From NCBI RefSeq assembly GCF_014696065.1, contig NZ_JACJPL010000030.1:1-49771 (forward strand): a stretch of DNA of 49,771 nt. Direction: 5' to 3'. Origin of the DNA: Leptolyngbya sp. FACHB-261. Lineage in GTDB: Bacteria; Cyanobacteriota; Cyanobacteriia; FACHB-261. The position numbers were made by a program, and so were the translations under genes. The notes under the pieces are model-generated. The model had not been told where the DNA came from and did no database searches. It worked only from the letters and a program-made list of their open reading frames with translations. Within the stretch, counting starts at the first letter, position 1. Each line of letters starts with the position of its first letter. Shown in pieces: positions 8,318-16,934 of this stretch.

Positions 8318-9682
8318 GTGGCTACTAAATTTAGAGTCGCCCAACTGGACGATGAATCTAATTTCATGCAGTCCTCATTAGGTAATGGCTTTACGAATCA
8401 ATCCTCTGAAGTTCGAACTGGTAACGATTCGAGTCCTAACGATGAAGTTGCCGATGAGGTTATCGATGAGGTTATCGGCAGTGGTCTTGCTGAAGCGGAG
8501 CCTCTTGGTGCTGGTGAGGAGTTAAGTGAGACAGAATTAGACGATCACAAATCTGTCAGTAATCCCCCCGTCTCCCGTGCCCCTGGTACCAAAGGCAAAG
8601 GTGGGGAAGTAGATGAAACTGACGATACCGAGTCCCAGTATGAGTTAGTAGAAGGTTGGGACGAAAGCCAACTCATTGAGACGATAGAGGAAGGCGAACC
8701 TCTGATTGAAGCCTTCTATGCTGATACGGAAGCTGAGGAATTCTTTCCAGCTTTTGGGGCAGCTTTAGTGCCGTTGGCGAAGGCCGTTCTGCCAGCCTTG
8801 GCAGCTGCTGTAGTCAAACAGGGGGCTGGCAGTCTCAACCCTAGGCTTCGGAAGCTCCTAGCGCAATTCAGCAAATTGGGCATTAAACCCATGAAGCGGA
8901 TGAAGCGTCAGGAGTCCGACATTGAGTCGGATGACTTAGTAGAACTCGATGAAACTGCACTCACCGTGCTTGAACAGCAACTAGAAGCGCTGGAGGTTGT
9001 AATTGGTCGGGACGATCGAATTCGCATCCCCAACACTAAGGCAGCTCCGTGGAACAAAATCTGCCATTTGAAGATTCAAAGCGCTACTGGCAGCTCCTTG
9101 CTCGGCACAGGCTTCTTTATTGGTCCGCGCACCATCGTAACGGCTGGGCACTGTGTCTTTATTCACAATCAGGGTGGCTGGGCACGTCAGATCACCGTTA
9201 CGCCGGGGCGTAATGGCACAGAAGCACCTTTTAAGTCGTACACAGCGACATCCTTCAGCTCCGTGAGAGGTTGGACGGAGAAGAAATCGAGGAACCATGA
9301 CTACGGAGTGATTCAGCTGCCGAAAAACGCAGCGGTTCCTGTGGAAATCGGTGCTTTCGGCTTTGCCAACTACCCCAACAAAATCTTGCTGAACAAGCGG
9401 CTCAACCTGGCAGGGTACCCCGGGGACAAACCGGCTGGGACCCTGTGGTTCCACGGCAGTAAAGCCAAAGCAGTTCGCACTCGCGTGATCGAGTATCTCA
9501 CCGACACCGTGGGAGGGCAGAGCGGCTCGCCTGTCTGGATTCGGGGTCAGGGAACGAATGGCCAACGGATCGCTGTCGGTATCCACACGAACGGGGCACG
9601 GACTGGCAACTCGGCCACTCGGATCACGAAGCCAGTGTTCGATAATCTCAAGCGCTGGCGCGCGGAGGGTAGTAAGCCCTAA
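8318..9682 (+). CDS. V8/trypsin-like serine peptidase with acidic N-terminal region
   Basis: A 454-aa protein with a GTG start preceded by AAAGGAG (8304-8310). The C-terminal ~220 residues form a chymotrypsin-fold peptidase: His in IVTAGHCV, Asp in NHDYGVIQL, Ser in GGQSGSPVW, followed by GIHTNG. This is the glutamyl-endopeptidase/V8-like (S1B) pattern. Residues 1-230 are Asp/Glu-rich with no signal peptide at the very N-terminus and an alanine-rich hydrophobic stretch (AALVPLAKAVLPALAAAVV, about 145-165). The region could be a propeptide, an inhibitor segment or a targeting domain. A hairpin terminator follows, then a small beta-sandwich gene; the two may act together. Confidence 0.88.
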   Translation: MATKFRVAQLDDESNFMQSSLGNGFTNQSSEVRTGNDSSPNDEVADEVIDEVIGSGLAEAEPLGAGEELSETELDDHKSVSNPPVSRAPGTKGKGGEVDETDDTESQYELVEGWDESQLIETIEEGEPLIEAFYADTEAEEFFPAFGAALVPLAKAVLPALAAAVVKQGAGSLNPRLRKLLAQFSKLGIKPMKRMKRQESDIESDDLVELDETALTVLEQQLEALEVVIGRDDRIRIPNTKAAPWNKICHLKIQSATGSSLLGTGFFIGPRTIVTAGHCVFIHNQGGWARQITVTPGRNGTEAPFKSYTATSFSSVRGWTEKKSRNHDYGVIQLPKNAAVPVEIGAFGFANYPNKILLNKRLNLAGYPGDKPAGTLWFHGSKAKAVRTRVIEYLTDTVGGQSGSPVWIRGQGTNGQRIAVGIHTNGARTGNSATRITKPVFDNLKRWRAEGSKP

Positions 9683-9703
9683 GTCTAACGGCTAGCAGTA
9701 GAG

Positions 9704-9743
9704 GGGAGCCGAGGGTACTTGCTGCTCTTCGGCTTCCTTTCCT
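9704..9743 (+). terminator. Probable terminator after the protease gene
   Basis: Stem GGAGCCGAG against CTTCGGCTTCC with one bulge, loop around GGTACTTGCTG, followed by TTTCC. It lies 22 nt past the protease stop and before the next gene on the same strand, so read-through may be reduced rather than abolished. Confidence 0.45.
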
Positions 9744-9792
9744 GGTTAAATGCAAACGTTAGAGCTTGTTACTAATCCTAGGAGTACATCAC

Positions 9793-10095
9793 ATGAGTTT
9801 TACAGGAGCTATCAAAGGACGGGTTAGGAATGCTAATGATGTTCCGATGGAAGATGTCAACATCGTGATTGTGGCTGGTCCAAACCACCCAGATATTGCT
9901 GCAGTTACGGGGTGGGATGGGATCTTTGTTTTCAGCGGGCTTCAACCAGGCAACTACGTGATTAGAGCTTATTCCAGTAATAGGATAAGCGATGACATCC
10001 CGGTTCGCATTGTTGCTTGGAAGACTGCTTTTGTTGACATCTGGTTGGAAACAGATATCGTTGACGAAGAGGCTAATGTGGTCGATGAGATATAA
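9793..10095 (+). CDS. Carboxypeptidase regulatory-like (Ig-like beta-sandwich) protein
   Basis: A 100-aa protein starting MSFTGAIKGRV, with GGAG 8 nt upstream of the ATG. It has the pattern GAIKGRVRNANDVPMEDVNI, then VTGWDGIFVFSGLQPGNYVI, the hallmark of CarboxypepD_reg/DUF4480-type seven-strand sandwiches (GxVxDxxGxPLxGVxV, TxxDGxFxFxxLxPGxYxL). It forms a single domain, without signal peptide, ending in an acidic tail. It follows the V8-like protease by 110 nt on the same strand. It could be a substrate, chaperone or carbohydrate/surface adaptor for that enzyme; the function is not determined. Confidence 0.7.
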   Translation: MSFTGAIKGRVRNANDVPMEDVNIVIVAGPNHPDIAAVTGWDGIFVFSGLQPGNYVIRAYSSNRISDDIPVRIVAWKTAFVDIWLETDIVDEEANVVDEI

Positions 10096-10124
10096 GAAAG
10101 TAGGACAGGTTGGAGCTGCAAGCA

Positions 10125-10945
10125 CAATAAACCTATTGCGGAATAGGAGTAAGTAAGTAGAGTGAAATCTGAGTAGTCGTGGTAGGATGCCCCAACTCCA
10201 TGATTGACCTCGACAGAGCCTTGTCCTCGAACCTCTTGATGAAGGCTCTCACTGAACTCTCACCCACCGAGTGCCAACACTTGCTGCCTCGCTTCGAAAC
10301 CTGCCTATAAGCAGCTCGTCTCTCTCCAGACCATCAGCGTCAACGAGCGCCAGGGGGCAGGATGCAAGCACACCCTCGCTGACGCCAATGGCAAACTCTT
10401 CTTCAGCTTGTTCTACCTCAAGGGCTATCTCACCTTCAACTTGGCTGGCTTTTTCTTAGGCGTCAACCGTTCTCAATGCCATCGCTGGCAGCATCAACTG
10501 CTGCCCATCCTCGAACAAGCCTTAGGCCAAGAACTGGTACTGCCTCAGCGTAAGATTAGGAGCGTTGCGGAGTTCGTGCAGCTGCTCCCAGAAGTCAAAG
10601 ATAGGCGGTGGATGGCACAGAATGCCCTATCCAGCACCCCAAGCATCAAGACCGACAACAGGTCAACTATTCAGGCAACAAGAAGTGATACACGAAGAAG
10701 AACCTGGTGATCAGGGATGGGCAAAAGGTGCTGATGCTGAGCGCAACAGAAGCGGGAAGCGGCACGACTACCAAGTGTTTAGGTACTCAGGCTTAGGTCA
10801 TTGTCTTGCGGATGAGGTTTACCTGTGGGTGGGCTTAGGCTTTCAAGGGATATGCGACCACTACCCCCAGTTACAAGTGGTCATTCCTCACAAGAAGTTG
10901 ATTGCCTGCAGCTTGTGGAACTACCACCTGAAGTTGGCAAGGTAG
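10125..10945 (+). pseudogene. IS5-family (DDE_Tnp_4-like) transposase, frameshifted (copy 2)
   Basis: Three consecutive frames give one transposase: MIDLDRALSSNLLMKALTEL (from about 10199), then FYLKGYLTFNLAGFFLGVNR and the HTH region up to FVQLLPEVKD, then GTECPIQHPKHQDRQ, KKNLVIRDGQKVL, LADEVYLWVGLGFQGI and LQVVIPHKK. This is the HARBI1-like DDE superfamily transposase with its first Asp in (V)DGTE and second in the D/G-LGFQG region. It carries at least two frameshifts and a stop, and the C-terminal part with the third acidic residue is absent. The first 280 bp repeat the sequence at 6799-7078. Confidence 0.8.
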
Positions 10946-11043
10946 ATCAATTTGAACCAATGCGTTTTAAAGCTCCACTCAACAATTTCCTACTATTTTG
11001 CAATCCCTCTATTATTTATCTGTAGTTTTGTAGGCGTATAAGC

Positions 11044-11098
11044 TATAGCAACCAAACAGCTTTCGCTAGGATTTAGCCAAAGCTGTTTGGTTGCTATA
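11044..11098. repeat. Long perfect inverted repeat (hairpin or MITE-like)
   Basis: A 20-bp arm (11044-11063, TATAGCAACCAAACAGCTTT) is perfectly inverted at 11079-11098. After one mismatch the pairing resumes inside (GCTA 11065-11068 / TAGC 11074-11077), leaving a 5-nt loop GGATT. No T tract follows on either strand, so it is not an ordinary terminator. It may be a palindromic mobile remnant or a structured RNA. Confidence 0.7.
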
Positions 11099-11169
11099 AC
11101 AGGCAAGAAGTTATCGTAAAACTCGGTAGAAAAGCTTAATCTTGCTCGGCCCACCGCTGTGAATGGATA

Positions 11170-11195
11170 ACGTCTATCTCTAGAGAGATAGACGT
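11170..11195. promoter_or_regulatory. 26-bp palindrome upstream of the XRE/kinase operon
   Basis: ACGTCTATCTCT (11170-11181), spacer AG, AGAGATAGACGT (11184-11195), a perfect 12-bp dyad. It lies 56 nt upstream of the XRE-regulator ATG. An autoregulatory operator for that HTH protein is the simplest reading; this is inference from position and symmetry. Confidence 0.6.
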
Positions 11196-11251
11196 CCCGT
11201 CATATCTAGCCAAAAGTGGTAGATATAAAGCTCTTTATACCTGTCGTCGCA

Positions 11252-11518
11252 ATGACCCTTAAGGTAAAACGGCTAAATGCAGAACAACCCAAGATCGGCA
11301 AGCTTGTTCGAGAACTGAGGCAAGCGATGAACCTATCTCAGGAGAAGTTTGCCGATGCCATCGGAATGACTTTTCCTAGCATTAATCGTTGGGAGAATGG
11401 ACACGCGATTCCCTCCCCTCTGGCACTTCAGCAGATTGACACCTTACTGAAGCAGTTGGGCGAGCGCGGTGAAGCCCTGCGCACCAAGTATTTTCCAGAA
11501 GGTGAGCCAAAATCATGA
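11252..11518 (+). CDS. XRE-type helix-turn-helix regulator
   Basis: An 88-aa protein of essentially one HTH_3 domain: VRELRQAMNLSQEKFADAIG, then MTFPSINRWENGHAIPSPLA and a final helix. The start is uncertain: ATG at 11252 gives MTLKVKRLNAEQ, whereas an upstream GTG at 11216 would add 12 residues; neither has a strong Shine-Dalgarno sequence. Its TGA overlaps the ATG of the next gene (ATGA at 11515-11518), so it is translationally coupled to the giant hybrid kinase. A 26-bp palindrome lies just upstream. Confidence 0.85.
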   Translation: MTLKVKRLNAEQPKIGKLVRELRQAMNLSQEKFADAIGMTFPSINRWENGHAIPSPLALQQIDTLLKQLGERGEALRTKYFPEGEPKS

Positions 11519-14500
11519 CCTCAGCGCAACCAAGGGCGATCGCTAGAGACTTTTTTGTTGGGGGCGGCGAAATGGCGGCGTTGATGGGTTCGCTGGACTG
11601 GTCAAAAACTCCGTTGGGTCTAATTGAAACCTGGTCTCCCAGCCTACGAACTGCCCTCAGCATTTGCCTCAACTCCCGCTTTCCAATGGTGATTTGGTGG
11701 GGGAAGGAATTGGTGTTGCTTTACAACGATGCTTGGCGACCGATCCTGGGAAGCAAACACCCTAACTCATTGGGAAAGCCTGGTCAGCAGGTTTGGGCGG
11801 AGATCTGGGACATCATTGGTGCACAGCTTAACAGTGTCCTTGAGACAGGCGAAGCAACCTGGTCAGAGGATATGTTGCTGCTGGTGGACCGCTTTGGTTA
11901 TACAGAAGAAGCATACTTCACCTATTCTTATAGCCCTATCTTCTTAGAAACAGGAGCGATAGGAGGCGCGTTTACGGCAGTTACTGAAACAACCCAGCGA
12001 GTCATTGGGGAGCGACAGCTCCGTAGCCTACGAGAACTGGCAGCAAAGACCGCAGAGGTAAAGGCAGTTAAAGAGACCTGTCGCATTGCCTGTGAAACGC
12101 TGACCAGTAATCCTTACGACATTCCCTTTGCACTTCTGTACTTGATTGAGGATGAAGGGAAACATGCCCGCCTGGTTGGAACCACGGGTATCAAAGCTGA
12201 AACATCCGCCAGTCCTGCACAGGTTGATTTAACTCAGGACACTGATCACTGGGAACTATCTCAAGTCCAGAAAACAGCCGAAGCGGTGTTGATCAACGAC
12301 TTAACGACCCGATTCGGAGGGTTGCCGGGTGGCACTTGGCAGGAACCCGCCCGCAGCGCGATTGTTCTACCCATTGCTCAATCGGGGCAAAAACAACAGT
12401 TAGCCGGATTCCTGGTACTCGGCATTAGCCCTCGACGCGAATTTGATGATAAATATCGAGGCTTTTTTGACTTGGTGACCAGCCATGTGGCAACAGCGAT
12501 TGCCGATGCCTCTGCTTATGAAGAGGAGCGAAAGCGAGCCGACGCTCTGGCAGAACTGGATCGTGCCAAAACAGTTTTCTTTAGCAATGTCAGCCATGAA
12601 TTCCGCACCCCACTCACCTTAATGCTGGGGCCGTTAGAAGACTTGTTGAGCCAGCACTTAGAATTTCTGACAACTAATGAGCGAGAACAGCTACAAACGG
12701 TGCACCGCAATTCATTGCGTCTACTGAAGCTGGTTAATACCCTGCTTGATTTCTCTCGCATTGAAGCTGGGCGTAGCCAGGCAGTTTACGAGCCGACTGA
12801 TTTAGGCAGATTTACTGAAGAGCTCGCCAGTGTATTTCGCTCTGCAATCGAGCGGGCAGGTATGCAGCTGGTGGTGAACTGTCCTCCCCTCGCAGAGCCT
12901 GTCTATATTGACCGGGAAATGTGGGAGAAGATCGTGTTGAATCTTCTCTCTAATGCCTTCAAATTTACCTTTGAGGGTGAAATCACCGTGGCATTACACT
13001 GGGCGGAAGCTCAGGTTGAACTAGTGGTAAAAGATACAGGCACGGGTATTTCAGTAGATGAGATTCCCCATCTATTTAAACGGTTTCACCGAGTACCTGG
13101 AGCACGCGGACGCATCTACGAGGGATCTGGTATTGGTCTATCCCTTGTACAGGAATTAGTCAAACTGCACGGCGGTGAGATTAAGGTTACGAGCGTTGTA
13201 GGCCAGGGCACCTGCTTTACCGTGTCTATTGCAACCGGAACTGAACATCTTCCGCCGGAGCGCATTAGTGCAACTCCAACCCTTGCTTCTACACCAACTG
13301 GCGTGGCTTCTTATCTTGAAGAAGTGCTGCGCTGGTTTCCAGAAGGTAGGAGTGGGGAATTGGAAGTGCAGAGTGAAGCACTAGGACCTGATCCCAAAAA
13401 CAATTCTCCCCGTTCTTTGCCTTCTGCCCGTATTCTCTTGGCAGACGACAATGTTGACATGCGGGGCTATGTAAAACGTCTGTTGAGCCAACAGTATCAA
13501 GTAGAAGCAGTTGGAGATGGTGCTGCGGCTTTAGCAGCAGCTCAACAGCAACGCCCCGACCTCATTCTGACAGACGTGATGATGCCCCAACTGGACGGCT
13601 TTGGTTTGTTGCGTGAACTACGCAATCAGCCGTCAACCAGGGACATTCCTATTATTCTGCTTTCTGCTCGTGCAGGTGAGGAAGCTCGGATCGAAGGATT
13701 GACAGCTGGAGCCGACGATTATTTGATCAAACCCTTTTCTGCTCGTGAGTTGTTGGCAAGAGTGGAAGCAAGCTTGAAGCTTGCTTCCTTACGACGAGAA
13801 ACAACCCAACAAGAGCAGGCGCTACGGCTAGAAGCAGAAGTTGCCCAACAGAGTGTAGAAACGATTCTGTCGAGCATTAATGATGGTTTCTTGGTCCTCG
13901 ATCACAACTGGTGTTACACCTACACCAATGATCGCAACTGCGAAATTATCGGAATGCCACGCAGTGAGGTGCTAGGCAAGAATATTTGGGAGTTATTTCC
14001 TGATCTAGTTGGCACTGAAGCTTATGTGAATTTTCAGCAGTCAATGGCAGAACAAACCGCAGTTCAGTTTGAGTATTTCTATCCCACTTGGAATCGTTGG
14101 TTTGAGAATCGTGTCTACCCTTCTCCCAATGCACTAACGGTTTTTGTTGCTGATATCACGGATCGTAAGCAAATTGAAGAGAATCTCCAACAAACCAACC
14201 AAACTCTAAGAACGCTGATCGAAGCATCGCCTTTAGCGATCGTTGTCATCCAACCTGCCTGTATTGTGCAGCTCTGGAACCCTGCAGCTGAGCAGCTATT
14301 TGGCTGGAGTGAAGCGGAGGTTTTAGGTTTGCCCATCCCTATCGTTCCGGAAGAGAAACGAGAGGAGTGTCAACAGGTGCGGGAAGCGGTTGCCAAGGGA
14401 GAAACCTTTTTTGGCGTCGAAACCTACCGTAAAAAACGGGATGGCTCAGCTGTCATTGTCAATATTTCAGCAGCACCACTTTATGGTGACGACGGCAGCG

Positions 14501-16869
14501 TCAACCAAATCCTGCTCATTTTTCAGGACATCACAGAGCAGCAGCAGGCACAGGAAATTGTACGGCAGCAAAGAGAGCAGTTGCAGCTTTTTGTGCAGCA
14601 TGTTCCAGTAGAAGTTGCCATGTTTGATCAAGATATGCGCTACCTCTACGTCAGCAATCGCTGGCTTACAAGTTATGGTTTCAGCGGGCAGAATATCATC
14701 GGTCGATCACACTACGATGTGTTCCCGAATATGCCGCAGCAATGGAAAGACGTTCATCAACGCTGTTTAGCAGGAGCGGTGGAGGAGTGCAGCGAAGCTC
14801 CATTCTCCCATGCCAGTGGATTTGACTGGATACATTGGGAGATTCGCCCCTGGTACACAAGCACCAACCAGATCGGTGGCATCATCATCTTTTCCGAGGT
14901 GATTACCCAGCGCAAACAGGCAGAAGAAGCCTTGCGCCGGAGTGAAGAGCAGTTCCGCAACATGGCAGATAATGCCCCCTTCATGGTCTGGGTGACAGAT
15001 CCTACCGGCTGCTGCACCTACCTCAGCCAAAGCTGGTACGACTTTACAGGGCAGACCGAAGAATCAGGTCTAGGCTTTGGGTGGTTAGATCTCACCCATC
15101 CAGACGATCGTGAGCATGCTGAGCGTACATTCTTAGCAGCAAATGAGCGTAAGGAGGCTTTCCGTCTAGAGTATCGCTTACGGCGCAAAGACGGCGAGTA
15201 CATTTGGGCAATCGATGCTGCTAGCCCCTGGTTTGGAGGAGATGGTCAATTCAAAGGCTATGTCGGTTCCGTTGTTGACATTAGCGAGCGCAAATGTGCA
15301 GAAGAGGCATTGCGTTATGCTAATGAACGCTTCGAGTATGCGGCAGCAGCTGTTAATTGCCTGATTTATGACTGGGATATTGAGCAGGATTTCGTTGAAC
15401 GAACTGAAGGTTTAACTCGAATCCTGGGTTATATCTTCGAGGAAGCCGAACCCACTGGAGCTTGGTGGTGTGAGCGAGTGCATCCAGAGGATTTGCCGCG
15501 TGTGCAGGCTGAGGCAGCAGTCGTCTTAGCAACCAGAGATCGCTACACCGCCGAGTACCGAGTTCTCAATAAAGACAATCAGTATATCCATGTTGTGGAC
15601 CACGGAATTGTCGTTTCGCGAGCTGCGAATGGCAGTCCCACTCGTGTCATTGGTAGCACGGTTGATGTCGATGATCGTAAACGAGCAGAAGCCGAACGCG
15701 AACAACTTCTTGCTCGTGAACAAGCTGCCCGTGAACAAGCTGAGAGGTCAAACCGCATCAAGGATGAGTTCTTAGCGGTGCTGTCGCATGAGTTGCGTTC
15801 GCCCCTGAATCCGATTCTCGGCTGGTCAAAGTTGCTCCAGGACAACAAGCTTGATGAGGCAAAAACAAAGTATGCCTTAAAAACCATTGAGCGAAATGCC
15901 AAGCTGCAATCTGAACTGATTGAAGACCTCCTGGATGTTTCTCGCATTCTGCAAGGGAAACTCAACCTGAACGTTAGCTCGGTTAATTTGGCATCGACCA
16001 TCAAAGCCGCAATCGAAACGGTGCGTTTAGCAGCAGAGGCCAAGTCAATCAAGGTCGAGGCCAACTTTGCGCCGCAAGAAGTACAAGTTTTGGGAGATTC
16101 AACCCGCTTACAGCAAGTGATGTGGAATCTACTTTCCAATGCAGTTAAATTCACTCCAGCCAACGGGCAAGTTGCAGTGCGCTTAGAGCAAGTTAGCAAC
16201 GAGGCTCAGATTACTGTTAGTGACACGGGTAAGGGCATTCACTCTGACTTCCTACCCCATGTGTTTGACTACTTTCAGCAGGAAGATGGGAAGACCACGC
16301 GCAAGTTTGGCGGCTTGGGATTAGGACTGGCAATCGTGCGTCACTTGGTCGAATTGCATGGGGGTACAGTTTGGGCAGAGAGCCAAGGGGAAGGGTTGGG
16401 AGCGACCTTTACCGTCAGACTGCCACTCATGCCCATTCAGTTAACCGGAAGCCGAGACTACGAATCATCCAAATTACCCCTTGATTTGGCCGGTATTCAA
16501 GTTTTAGTGGTGGATGATGAAACGGATTCACGAGAGTTCGTTGCTTTTGTATTGGAGCAGGCTGGGGCAAATGTGGTTACAGCCAGTTCGGCAGGGGAAG
16601 CATTTGCAGCATTAACTCGGTTGCAACCAGACATCCTATTAAGCGACATTGGCATGCCGGAAATAGATGGTTACACACTGATGCAGCAGGTCAGAGCCTT
16701 GCCATTAGAACAGGGAGGGCAACTCCCAGCGATCGCTCTGACTGCCTACGCGGGAGATTTTAATCAGCAGCAAGCGATTGCATCAGGGTTTCAGATGCAT
16801 ATTGCCAAGCCTGTGGAACCAGACGAACTGGTTAGGGCAGTCACTAATCTGATTCAGGGTACTGGGTAA
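11515..16869 (+). CDS. Hybrid sensor histidine kinase with two transmitters and two receivers
   Basis: A 1784-aa cytosolic-looking kinase; no TM segment is seen. Approximate order: PAS (20-160), GAF (175-340), HisKA with His361 in NVSHEFRTP, HATPase (LLSNAFKF, DTGTGIS, GSGIGLSLV, to about 580), receiver 1 with Asp687 in LTDVMMP, five PAS domains (about 780-1390, several with D-I-T/S-E-R-K exits), second HisKA with His1425 in VLSHELRSP, second HATPase (LLSNAVKF, DTGKGI, GGLGLGLAI), receiver 2 with Asp1711 in LSDIGMP. The first transmitter plus receiver resembles a complete hybrid kinase fused in front of a second one. It is coupled to the XRE gene by an ATGA overlap, and its second half is closely paralogous to the next gene. 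The signal is unknown; multiple PAS/GAF domains suggest redox, light or small-molecule input. Confidence 0.95.
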   Translation: MTSAQPRAIARDFFVGGGEMAALMGSLDWSKTPLGLIETWSPSLRTALSICLNSRFPMVIWWGKELVLLYNDAWRPILGSKHPNSLGKPGQQVWAEIWDIIGAQLNSVLETGEATWSEDMLLLVDRFGYTEEAYFTYSYSPIFLETGAIGGAFTAVTETTQRVIGERQLRSLRELAAKTAEVKAVKETCRIACETLTSNPYDIPFALLYLIEDEGKHARLVGTTGIKAETSASPAQVDLTQDTDHWELSQVQKTAEAVLINDLTTRFGGLPGGTWQEPARSAIVLPIAQSGQKQQLAGFLVLGISPRREFDDKYRGFFDLVTSHVATAIADASAYEEERKRADALAELDRAKTVFFSNVSHEFRTPLTLMLGPLEDLLSQHLEFLTTNEREQLQTVHRNSLRLLKLVNTLLDFSRIEAGRSQAVYEPTDLGRFTEELASVFRSAIERAGMQLVVNCPPLAEPVYIDREMWEKIVLNLLSNAFKFTFEGEITVALHWAEAQVELVVKDTGTGISVDEIPHLFKRFHRVPGARGRIYEGSGIGLSLVQELVKLHGGEIKVTSVVGQGTCFTVSIATGTEHLPPERISATPTLASTPTGVASYLEEVLRWFPEGRSGELEVQSEALGPDPKNNSPRSLPSARILLADDNVDMRGYVKRLLSQQYQVEAVGDGAAALAAAQQQRPDLILTDVMMPQLDGFGLLRELRNQPSTRDIPIILLSARAGEEARIEGLTAGADDYLIKPFSARELLARVEASLKLASLRRETTQQEQALRLEAEVAQQSVETILSSINDGFLVLDHNWCYTYTNDRNCEIIGMPRSEVLGKNIWELFPDLVGTEAYVNFQQSMAEQTAVQFEYFYPTWNRWFENRVYPSPNALTVFVADITDRKQIEENLQQTNQTLRTLIEASPLAIVVIQPACIVQLWNPAAEQLFGWSEAEVLGLPIPIVPEEKREECQQVREAVAKGETFFGVETYRKKRDGSAVIVNISAAPLYGDDGSVNQILLIFQDITEQQQAQEIVRQQREQLQLFVQHVPVEVAMFDQDMRYLYVSNRWLTSYGFSGQNIIGRSHYDVFPNMPQQWKDVHQRCLAGAVEECSEAPFSHASGFDWIHWEIRPWYTSTNQIGGIIIFSEVITQRKQAEEALRRSEEQFRNMADNAPFMVWVTDPTGCCTYLSQSWYDFTGQTEESGLGFGWLDLTHPDDREHAERTFLAANERKEAFRLEYRLRRKDGEYIWAIDAASPWFGGDGQFKGYVGSVVDISERKCAEEALRYANERFEYAAAAVNCLIYDWDIEQDFVERTEGLTRILGYIFEEAEPTGAWWCERVHPEDLPRVQAEAAVVLATRDRYTAEYRVLNKDNQYIHVVDHGIVVSRAANGSPTRVIGSTVDVDDRKRAEAEREQLLAREQAAREQAERSNRIKDEFLAVLSHELRSPLNPILGWSKLLQDNKLDEAKTKYALKTIERNAKLQSELIEDLLDVSRILQGKLNLNVSSVNLASTIKAAIETVRLAAEAKSIKVEANFAPQEVQVLGDSTRLQQVMWNLLSNAVKFTPANGQVAVRLEQVSNEAQITVSDTGKGIHSDFLPHVFDYFQQEDGKTTRKFGGLGLGLAIVRHLVELHGGTVWAESQGEGLGATFTVRLPLMPIQLTGSRDYESSKLPLDLAGIQVLVVDDETDSREFVAFVLEQAGANVVTASSAGEAFAALTRLQPDILLSDIGMPEIDGYTLMQQVRALPLEQGGQLPAIALTAYAGDFNQQQAIASGFQMHIAKPVEPDELVRAVTNLIQGTG

Positions 16870-16934
16870 AGCTTCCATTAACCATCTACCACTCCATTTC
16901 CAAGCCCACTGTAGCCACTGCCCTACCAATTGAT

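Noticed and set aside
8981-9586. 201-codon frame on the minus strand
   Set aside because: It is antisense to the peptidase domain with its intact catalytic motifs.
15579-16199. 206-codon frame on the minus strand
   Set aside because: It lies opposite the second HisKA/HATPase of the hybrid kinase; Ser/Arg-rich low-information translation typical of a shadow frame.
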